Of a stretch of 5,209 bases of DNA, positions 1 through 4,717 are shown one piece after another. Each line of letters opens with the position of its first letter. Position 1 is the first letter of the stretch. The notes beneath the pieces were generated by a model. It was not told the DNA's origin. It saw only the letters and a program-made list of their open reading frames with translations, and did no database searches. Both the position numbers and the translations under genes were made by a program. Origin of the DNA: a bacterium (GTDB lineage: Bacteria; Bacteroidota; Bacteroidia; Bacteroidales; Muribaculaceae); assembly GCA_004561555.1 (NCBI GenBank), contig SFVH01000058.1:1-5209 (forward strand), read 5' to 3'.

Positions 1-1
1 A

Positions 2-430
2 GAGCGTGCCAATGAAAGTGTGCTCACAGGCGATAAGGTTGTGGAATGTGCTAAGAAATATTTGGGCACTCGCTATCGCTCGGGAGGTATGAGTCCTAAG
101 CGTGGCTTTGACTGCTCAGGGTTTACCTCTTTTATTTATAGTAATCACGACATTGTGCTTCCTCACTCATCTCGTTCGCAGTTTGCTACTCTTAAGGGTG
201 ATAATCTTGTTGAGAAAACATCGGATTTGAGGGTGGGTGACCTCGTGTTTTTCTCCGGTTCGCGTAAGTCGAAAACCGTAGGACATGTGGGTATCGTTAC
301 TTCGGTGGACGACCTCGGTGGTTTTGAGTTTATCCACAGCTCTTGCTCGAGTGGCGTGATTGTGAGCAAGTCGACCGAGGCATATTATGCCAATCGCTAT
401 ATCGGTGCTTGCAGGGTTATTGAAGATTAA
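2..430 (+). CDS. NlpC/P60 family cell-wall peptidase, 3' part (5' end outside window)
   Basis: The visible 142 residues form an almost complete NlpC/P60 (papain-like) domain. Such enzymes cut peptide bonds in the peptidoglycan stem, usually gamma-D-Glu to meso-DAP, in the periplasm or at the cell surface. The catalytic Cys lies in an FDCSGF motif (codon 113-115), the His in GHVGIV (codon 284-286), and a third polar residue, His, in FIHSS (codon 335-337). The order and spacing match an active enzyme. The frame is open to the left window edge. A GTG at position 20 is in frame but has no promoter or ribosome-binding signal before it, and no signal peptide is visible. I therefore read this as a truncated gene whose missing 5' part should carry an export signal and perhaps SH3-like domains. 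A start at the GTG would give a bare 136-residue domain, which is less likely. The gene converges with nagB and ends 34 bp before a shared terminator hairpin. Confidence 0.88.
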   Translation, partial: ERANESVLTGDKVVECAKKYLGTRYRSGGMSPKRGFDCSGFTSFIYSNHDIVLPHSSRSQFATLKGDNLVEKTSDLRVGDLVFFSGSRKSKTVGHVGIVTSVDDLGGFEFIHSSCSSGVIVSKSTEAYYANRYIGACRVIED

Positions 431-464
431 ACGGATTTATAATATTTCAGACAAACAAATAAAT

Positions 465-499
465 AAGAAACTGCGGTTCGTAATGAGCCGCAGTTTCTT
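465..499. terminator. Bidirectional intrinsic terminator between convergent genes
   Basis: A perfect 12-bp stem (AAGAAACTGCGG at 465-476 pairs with 488-499) extends by up to three more pairs inside the loop. On the plus strand it is followed by TTGTTGGTTT. On the minus strand it is followed by ATTTATTTGTTTG. Both tracts are T-rich, so the hairpin can end the NlpC/P60 transcript (stop at 430) and the nagB transcript (stop at 524) arriving from the other side. Confidence 0.85.
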
Positions 500-523
500 G
501 TTGGTTTGTACTGTTGTTAAGTA

Positions 524-1336
524 TTATTTTAGTAGTGATGCCGGGTCAAGATTTGCGCTTTCAATATCTTTGAAGTATTTGTATGTGCCCACTTTCAGCT
601 CCATCGTTGCCGCTTCGTCAGCCACAATGATTGCTTTCTCATGAAGTTGGAGCGCTGAGATGGTCCACATTTGTGAGATGCCGCCTTCTACACCGTGTTG
701 CAATGCGCGCGCTTTGTTGTATCCGTTTACGATAATCATCACGCTCTTGGCTGACATTACGGTACCCACGCCCACTGTTAACGCTGTGGAAGGCACTTTG
801 TTGATGTCGCCTTCAAAGAAGCGTGAGTTGGCTATCTTGGTGTCGAGAGTGAGAGTCTTTTGGCGTGTGCGAGAGGTCAATGAAGAGCCCGGTTCATTGA
901 AGGCAATATGTCCGTCGGGGCCTATGCCTCCCATAAAAAGGTCGATGCCTCCATAGGATGCTATCTTTTCTTCATAACGACGACACTCGGCTTCCAAATC
1001 ATCGGCATTGCCGTTAAGGATATTTACATTCTCCTTTTTAATATTTATGTGGCTGAAGAAGTTGTTCCACATAAAAGAGTGATAGCTTTCGGGATGTTCT
1101 TCGGGAAGACCACAGTATTCATCCATGTTGAAGGTCACCACATGCTCAAACGACACTTTCCCCGCCTTGTTCAGCTCAATGAGTTTCTTGTACATCCCAA
1201 GCGGAGAACTTCCGGTCGGGCATCCCAACACAAAAGGCTTTTCAGCAGTAGGGTTGGCTGCATTAATTCTTGATGCAACATAGTTTGCTGCCCATTCAGA
1301 TACATTTGCGTAATCCGGTTCGATAATTAGTCGCAT
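524..1336 (-). CDS. nagB: Glucosamine-6-phosphate deaminase (isomerising), NagB
   Basis: A 270-residue protein, close to the 266 residues of E. coli NagB, with near-identical numbering. It converts glucosamine-6-phosphate to fructose-6-phosphate and ammonia, the cytoplasmic entry of amino sugars into glycolysis (EC 3.5.99.6). The catalytic residues are all present: Asp72 in NMDEY, and Asp141, His143 and Glu148 in GPDGHIAFNEPGSS. The phosphate-site residues Thr41-Gly42-Ser43, Arg172 and Lys208 are kept. Residues that bind the activator GlcNAc-6-P in the E. coli enzyme (Ser151, Arg158, Lys160, Tyr254) also align without gaps. Allosteric activation is therefore plausible, although this is inference from sequence. 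The ATG at 1336 is the natural start: it gives the family N-terminus (MRLII) and lies about 33 nt downstream of a promoter -7 box. The leader has no Shine-Dalgarno sequence, as is usual in Bacteroidota. The gene diverges from the NagB-like/PIG-L fusion and converges on the hairpin at 465-499. Confidence 0.97.
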   Translation of the reverse strand: MRLIIEPDYANVSEWAANYVASRINAANPTAEKPFVLGCPTGSSPLGMYKKLIELNKAGKVSFEHVVTFNMDEYCGLPEEHPESYHSFMWNNFFSHINIKKENVNILNGNADDLEAECRRYEEKIASYGGIDLFMGGIGPDGHIAFNEPGSSLTSRTRQKTLTLDTKIANSRFFEGDINKVPSTALTVGVGTVMSAKSVMIIVNGYNKARALQHGVEGGISQMWTISALQLHEKAIIVADEAATMELKVGTYKYFKDIESANLDPASLLK

Positions 1337-1369
1337 AATTGTTGTTATTTGTTAGGTAAAAATTTTCCG

Positions 1370-1401
1370 CAAATGTAGGTATTTTTTTGAGCAAATCCGA
1401 A
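1370..1401 (-). promoter_or_regulatory. Likely nagB promoter (Bacteroidota sigma type)
   Basis: Read on the minus strand, 1377-1370 is TACATTTG, a full match to the Bacteroidota -7 consensus TAnnTTTG. It is followed by CGG and a short A-rich leader to the ATG at 1336. The -33 element is weak: TTCG at 1401-1398 gives a 20-bp spacer with one mismatch to TTTG, while a better TTTG (1395-1392) is too close at 14 bp. A poor -33 box would fit a promoter that needs an activator, but that is inference. Confidence 0.6.
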
Positions 1402-1469
1402 TTTTTTTCTATTAAAAACGAGTAGAATATTAAAAATAAGATATTAAAAGTTAAATGAATTGAAAATTG

Positions 1470-1500
1470 TTTGAAATTATTGAATTGTTGCATACCTTTG
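1470..1500 (+). promoter_or_regulatory. Promoter of the NagB-like/PIG-L fusion gene
   Basis: TTTG at 1470-1473, a spacer of exactly 19 bp, then TACCTTTG at 1493-1500 match the Bacteroidota housekeeping consensus (TTTG, about 19 bp, TAnnTTTG) in every defined base. Transcription should start a few bases after 1500, giving a leader of about 20 nt before the ATG at 1527. The upstream 90 bp is very AT-rich and holds three copies of TATTAAAA (1410, 1428, 1442). A small palindrome, ACCTAAAAGGT (1506-1516), lies at or just after the expected start site. Confidence 0.85.
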
Positions 1501-1526
1501 CGTCAACCTAAAAGGTAAAACCAAAA

Positions 1527-3506
1527 ATGAAAACGAACCTAAGCTCACAAATCAAATTAGACCTTATCCCGAAAAGGTATTATGCTCCCGACAACAAGAT
1601 TGAGTTTGCCTCTCTTTGCCGTGAAGAGAAAGTGTTTACACAAATTTACGAAACCATCGATGAAGGCGTGGCAAAGATTGCCAATGCGGTGGTTGAAACA
1701 ATTGAGAAGAGTGTAGAGCAAAAAGGCAAGTGCGTGATTGCGCTCGGCTCAGGTAATAGTGTGTTGCCGGTATATGCGGAGCTTATCCGCCGTAATGAAG
1801 CTGAAGAAGTCGACTTTTCAAAGGTGGTTGTTTTTAATTTGTTTGAGTTTTATCCCACCATCAAGGGCAATCCCAGTACTTTGGACCGCTTGGATATGTT
1901 CTTCCTCAGTAAGGTGAATATTAAGGCTGAAAATGTCCATTCGTTTAATCAAGAAATAGAAAAAAGCGATCTGCTTGAAGCTTGTCGCGAATATGAAGCT
2001 GAAATTGACGCTTGTGGCGGTTTGGATCTCGTGCTTTGCGAGGTTGGTACTGCCGGAAATATCGCTCTCAACTGTCCGGGGTCTTCGATGACATCCGGCT
2101 GTCGTCTCACTCTCATCGACCCTGTAACGCGTCGTAGCGTTTCCAGCTCTTATGACCTTGAGACGGCTCCTACTACCGCTGTTACTCTCGGTGTAGGTAA
2201 CATCCTTTCTGCTAAGAAAGTGATTTGTATGGCATGGGGCGAAAATCAATCGAAGATTGTGAAGGCTACGGTGGAAGACAAAGCTTCGGAAACTGTCCCG
2301 TCGTCGTTCCTCCAAATGCATCGCAATGCAAAAATCATTGTTGACCTTTCGGCTGCAGAGTCGCTCACTCGTATTTGCCATCCGTGGCTTGTCACTTCTT
2401 GCGAATGGAACAACAAACTCATACGTCGCGCCATTGCTTGGCTATGTGAGCAAACCGGCAAGCCTATCTTGAAGCTCACCAACAATGACTTCAACGAGCA
2501 TGGACTTAACGAGCTTGCCGCTCAGTATGGCTCGGCATACAATGTAAACATCAAGGTGTTTAACGATATACAACACACCATCACTGGTTGGCCTGGTGGT
2601 AAGCCTAATGCTGACGACACCGACCGTCCGGAGCGCGCCAATCCTTATCCTAAGAGGGTGATTGTGTTTAGCCCGCACCCCGATGACGATGTAATCTCTA
2701 TGGGTGGCACTCTTAAACGTCTTGTCGACCAAAAACACGATGTGCATGTAGCTTATGAAACTTCCGGCAATATCGCTGTGGGCGATGAGGATATGTTCCG
2801 CTACATCCTCGTAATGGACCAAATACAAAAAGAATTCGGACTTGACTCTGAAACTTATCTGGAGAAATCCAAACAAATAAAGGAATTTCTCAAACAAAAA
2901 CATCCCGGTGATGTTGATTCGGCTGAAATCAGATTCCTTAAAGGTCGCATCCGCCGTGCAGAGGCTAAAACTGCTTGCAACTGGATGGGTGTGAAGCCGG
3001 AAAATGTGCACCATCTCGATTTGCCGTTCTACGAAACCGGCACTATTAAGAAGGGCGACCTCTCTGAGAAAGATGTCAAGATTGTGAAAGATTTGATTAT
3101 GAGCGTGAAGCCTCATCAGATTTTTGTGGCAGGCGACTTGGCTGACCCTCATGGCACTCACCGTGTATGTACTGATGCTGTGCTTGCTGCCGTTGACGAA
3201 CTTCTAGATGAGGACTTTATGAAGGATTGCCGTATTTGGATGTATCGCGGCGCTTGGGCAGAATGGGAAATCGACCACATCGAGATGGCTGTGCCAATGA
3301 GCCCTGAAGAACTTCGATTTAAGCGTAACACCATTCTCAAACATCAATCGCAAATGGAGAATGCGCCGTTCCTTGGCGACGATGACCGCTTGTTCTGGCA
3401 ACGCGCTGAAGACCGCAACCGCGCTACCGCAAAGCTCTACAGTAGTCTCGGTCTTGCTTCTTATGAGGCGATGGAGGCGTTTGTGGAATATCATCCAATC
3501 AGATAA
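1527..3506 (+). CDS. Two-domain protein: NagB-like (catalytic residues lost) fused to PIG-L/LmbE deacetylase
   Basis: A 659-residue cytoplasmic protein with no signal peptide or membrane segment. Residues about 40-285 align with NagB and about 376-659 form a PIG-L/LmbE domain; about 286-375 is a linker-like region. I recall the same arrangement in Bacteroides proteins often labelled glucosamine-6-phosphate deaminase. That label is doubtful here. Against the canonical NagB next door, Asp72 becomes Phe106, Asp141 Ala176, His143 Asn178, Glu148 Cys183, Arg172 Val205 and Lys208 Gln241. The fold motifs (VVVFN, GGLDLVL, NIALNCPGSS, LGVGNILSAKK) persist. The C-terminal half looks active: the zinc motif SPHPDDD has His384, Asp386 and Asp387, and the second motif DPHGTHR has Asp540, His542 and His545. 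PIG-L enzymes remove acetyl groups from GlcNAc-type substrates; the substrate here is unknown. The ATG at 1527 follows a strong promoter. The gene diverges from nagB and ends 100 bp before a terminator. A call of plain GlcN6P deaminase is the alternative I consider wrong. Confidence 0.93.
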   Translation: MKTNLSSQIKLDLIPKRYYAPDNKIEFASLCREEKVFTQIYETIDEGVAKIANAVVETIEKSVEQKGKCVIALGSGNSVLPVYAELIRRNEAEEVDFSKVVVFNLFEFYPTIKGNPSTLDRLDMFFLSKVNIKAENVHSFNQEIEKSDLLEACREYEAEIDACGGLDLVLCEVGTAGNIALNCPGSSMTSGCRLTLIDPVTRRSVSSSYDLETAPTTAVTLGVGNILSAKKVICMAWGENQSKIVKATVEDKASETVPSSFLQMHRNAKIIVDLSAAESLTRICHPWLVTSCEWNNKLIRRAIAWLCEQTGKPILKLTNNDFNEHGLNELAAQYGSAYNVNIKVFNDIQHTITGWPGGKPNADDTDRPERANPYPKRVIVFSPHPDDDVISMGGTLKRLVDQKHDVHVAYETSGNIAVGDEDMFRYILVMDQIQKEFGLDSETYLEKSKQIKEFLKQKHPGDVDSAEIRFLKGRIRRAEAKTACNWMGVKPENVHHLDLPFYETGTIKKGDLSEKDVKIVKDLIMSVKPHQIFVAGDLADPHGTHRVCTDAVLAAVDELLDEDFMKDCRIWMYRGAWAEWEIDHIEMAVPMSPEELRFKRNTILKHQSQMENAPFLGDDDRLFWQRAEDRNRATAKLYSSLGLASYEAMEAFVEYHPIR

Positions 3507-3542
3507 TTAAAAAAATGTATTATCGCTGTACAATATAAACAA

Positions 3543-3550
3543 AATCTTTG
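3543..3550 (+). promoter_or_regulatory. Weak -7-like box upstream of the 3606-3642 terminator
   Basis: AATCTTTG, followed by CG, differs from TAnnTTTG only in its first base. No TTTG or TTG stands at the expected distance upstream. If used, it would make a roughly 85-nt non-coding transcript ending at the hairpin at 3606-3642. No open reading frame of note lies between. It may be chance in AT-rich sequence, or a remnant of a promoter whose gene was displaced. Confidence 0.2.
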
Positions 3551-3605
3551 CGTTATTGTTATAAGAAAAAGCAACAACAACAAATAAGTGAATCATAGGT
3601 TAAGG

Positions 3606-3642
3606 AATCCGACGGATCGTGAGATTAGTCGGATTATTTTTT
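3606..3642 (+). terminator. Intrinsic terminator after the fusion gene; intron insertion site
   Basis: An 8-bp perfect stem (AATCCGAC at 3606-3613 with GTCGGATT at 3628-3635), a 14-nt loop, and then A and six T residues (3637-3642) make a classic rho-independent terminator on the plus strand. It lies 100 bp past the stop of the 659-residue protein gene. The group II intron begins directly behind the T tract, which is the known insertion habit of class IIC introns. Confidence 0.85.
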
Positions 3643-3838
3643 ATTCGCCCAGCGCGAACGTATTCTAACGAGTGCAAGTCCCCAAGCCGCACTGACGGTG
3701 GGAAGGCTACAGCCGAAAGCAAGGGTGTCCATTGTGAGGTGGAATCTGAAGGAAGCTTTAGGCAAACATCTGACCCAACGTACAGAAACTTGATGCCAAG
3801 GCTTATGAGAGTGAATAAATCTGCAAAACAAGATAAAG

Positions 3839-4078
3839 TTTCTCCGTGAAATAAAATCCATTACCAAACGCATCAACGGCAAAGGCTTCCTTTGGTAGAA
3901 GAAACTTATTAAGTGTGGCATCAGCAGATGGTATGCATGGCAATGAGCAAATACTCGTAAGGGATATTGGCACATAGCCGATAGCTGGATTCTGCATAGA
4001 GCCATAATGAATATGGGACTTGTAAGGCAAGGATATCCCTCAATAATCGGCACTTATACCAAATTGCATCGCAATTAG
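3839..4078 (+). pseudogene. Remnant of group II intron reverse transcriptase/maturase (C-terminal pieces)
   Basis: One frame of 79 codons plus the final stop translates to two joined pieces of a group II intron-encoded protein. The first (FLREIKSITKRINGKGFLW) resembles the thumb/maturase start. The second is the conserved end, with KKLIKCGIS, ANTRKGYWHIADSWILHRA and a final YTKLHRN, stopping at TAG 4076-4078. Two in-frame stops break it: TAG at 3896-3898 and TGA at 3944-3946. The TGA sits where relatives have Trp (WQWANTRKGYW) and the TAG follows or replaces Trp, so at least one is a single-base TGG change. The finger/palm domains with the YADD motif, and about 40 residues between the two pieces, are deleted. 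The frame is nevertheless kept across the second junction. It lies in domain IV position, between domain I and domain V. Confidence 0.8.
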
Positions 4079-4081
4079 AAA

Positions 4082-4171
4082 ACCGCCGTATGCCTAACGG
4101 CACGTATGGTGTTGTGAGATGTCGAAAAACGAAAGTAGGAAGAAAACTACTTCGTTTTCCTCCTACTCGAT
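4082..4171 (+). ncRNA. Group II intron domains V and VI
   Basis: Domain V (4082-4113) folds as ACCGCCGT against ATGGTGTT, with the two-base bulge CG (4103-4104), and a GCC-TAAC-GGC tip (4092-4101). The catalytic triad is CGC (4084-4086), the form found in class IIC, where most other classes have AGC. The lower stem has one C-T mismatch (4083/4112) and two G-T wobbles (4085/4110 and 4088/4107), a sign of decay. Domain VI is a long hairpin: AAAACGAAAGTAG pairs with CTACTTCGTTTT with one bulged A, then CCTCCTACTCGAT up to the 3' end. Confidence 0.8.
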
Positions 4172-4458
4172 TGTGTCTTCTTTTGCCTTCATTTGTTGCT
4201 TAGCTGAGTGATTCAGCCATAATGTGGGTTGATTGTAAGTCAGGCAAACGTGTTGATGAAGTTAGTGAAATATCAATGATACTTAATCTGTTTCACACAC
4301 TTCCCACAATCTTTGCAAACGTTGGCTCAAGACATATTGCATTATCCGCCTTATTTTCTAAAGGTTAAATCGGTCATTGATAGTTATTGAGATTGCGTTC
4401 CTGCCCGATGTTGTTAATATTGTCGATAAGCGAGTGGGTTGGGACGCAACAAAAAATA

Positions 4459-4473
4459 GAGACTGTTTAACCA
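4459..4473 (+). repeat. 15-bp repeat copy A (GAGACTGTTTAACCA)
   Basis: It matches copy C read in reverse (GAGGCTGTTTAACTA, 4692-4678) at 13 of 15 bases. It lies in the same orientation as copy B at 4539. The GAGRCTGTTT motif resembles insertion-sequence terminal repeats, though I cannot name the family. Confidence 0.45.
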
Positions 4474-4538
4474 GCAGTGCAGTGTGTCTCTTCCTTCACA
4501 ACGCCGTTTACAGTGTTTGAAAGGGTGGGCTCCAACCA

Positions 4539-4553
4539 GAGGCTGTTTGACTA
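4539..4553 (+). repeat. 15-bp repeat copy B (GAGGCTGTTTGACTA)
   Basis: Inverted relative to copy C (4678-4692), matching it at 14 of 15 bases and enclosing 124 bp. B and C could be the ends of a 154-bp non-coding element (4539-4692) of MITE type. No clear target duplication flanks it: CCA lies on the left and GCC on the right. Confidence 0.5.
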
Positions 4554-4628
4554 TAGGAATGACATCAGAGAAATCTTCCGATGTGTGGAGAGATGACGTG
4601 CATGAGGTTGTGTCGTAATTAAGGGTTA

Positions 4629-4676
4629 TGAACTGCACCCCAAAAGTTAGACAAAAAACTTTTGGAGTGCAGTTCA
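4629..4676. repeat. 48-bp palindrome resembling collapsed IS3-family ends
   Basis: Two 20-nt arms (TGAACTGCACCCCAAAAGTT and its reverse complement) pair at 19 of 20 positions around an 8-nt loop; the single mismatch is 4639/4666. The outer TG...CA and the ACTGCACCCCAAAAGTT core resemble terminal inverted repeats of IS3-family (IS150-like) insertion sequences. The ends face outward as they would in an intact element, but no transposase lies between. An internal deletion or a minimal derivative would explain this. It is not a good terminator, because neither strand has a T tract after the stem. Confidence 0.6.
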
Positions 4677-4677
4677 C

Positions 4678-4692
4678 TAGTTAAACAGCCTC
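4678..4692 (-). repeat. 15-bp repeat copy C, inverted partner of copy B
   Basis: Read on the minus strand it is GAGGCTGTTTAACTA. It abuts the palindrome (one base apart) and lies 25 bp beyond the stop of the minus-strand secreted-protein gene. Confidence 0.5.
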
Positions 4693-4710
4693 GCCATTAT
4701 TGGTTATGGC
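4693..4710 (-). terminator. Weak hairpin just after the secreted-protein gene
   Basis: A 5-bp stem, GCCAT/ATGGC (4693-4697 with 4706-4710), with an 8-nt loop lies 7 nt past the stop at 4718. On the minus strand it is followed by GAGGCTGTTTAAC, only a short T run. It could be a poor intrinsic terminator; the stem is short enough to be chance. Confidence 0.25.
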
Positions 4711-4717
4711 TAAGCGA

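Larger units (their letters stand above)
3643..4171 (+). mobile_element. Degenerate group II intron, class IIC, internally deleted
   Basis: The stretch follows the order of a bacterial group IIC intron such as the Oceanobacillus iheyensis one. It has a 5' CGCCC segment, the domain I blocks GCAAGGGTGTCC (3719-3730) and GGAATCTGAAGGAAGC (3741-3756), a CTGCAAAACAAGATAAAG block ending near 3838, then domain V (4082-4113), and a domain VI-type stem ending in CTACTCGAT. At about 529 bp it is far shorter than the roughly 1.8-2 kb I expect for an intact ORF-bearing copy. The end of domain I, domains II and III, and most of the reverse transcriptase are gone. The expected 5' GTGYG reads ATTCG (3643-3647), so base G1 is lost. 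The insertion point just after a terminator T tract fits IIC target choice. I expect neither mobility nor splicing. The exact 5' end is uncertain by a few bases; the 3' end at 4171 rests on the AY rule. Confidence 0.85.
4172..4628. other. Gene-poor stretch between intron end and palindrome
   Basis: I see no recognisable gene. The longest plausible small frame on the plus strand is 48 codons, ATG at 4222 to TAA at 4366-4368; it starts MWVDCKSGKRVDEVSE and has no promoter box or known motif. The minus strand is open in places over the same bases but is broken by stops. A minor hairpin lies at 4203-4217 (GCTGA/TCAGC). Two copies of a 15-bp repeat lie at 4459 and 4539. The base composition and broken frames suggest old mobile-element or gene debris. 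Confidence 0.5.

Noticed and set aside
20..430. GTG at position 20 as the true start of the NlpC/P60 gene
   Set aside because: The frame is open upstream to the window edge, with no promoter or leader visible, and the product would lack an export signal.
660..1273. Plus-strand frames opposite nagB
   Set aside because: nagB is unmistakable on the minus strand; these are antisense shadows without domains or start signals.
3619..3849. 76-codon plus-strand frame
   Set aside because: It starts inside the terminator loop and translates structural RNA of intron domain I; no protein is expected.
3634..4103. Overlapping minus-strand frames across the intron
   Set aside because: They are antisense to the conserved intron RNA blocks and to the RT remnant, so they are by-products of those sequences.
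4629..4676. Palindrome as an intrinsic terminator for the secreted-protein gene
   Set aside because: No T tract follows the stem on either strand, and the arm sequence resembles IS termini.
4414..4677. 87-codon minus-strand frame
   Set aside because: It begins at a GTG inside the palindrome, runs through the repeat copies, has no promoter or domain, and reads as Cys/Leu/Ser-rich noise.
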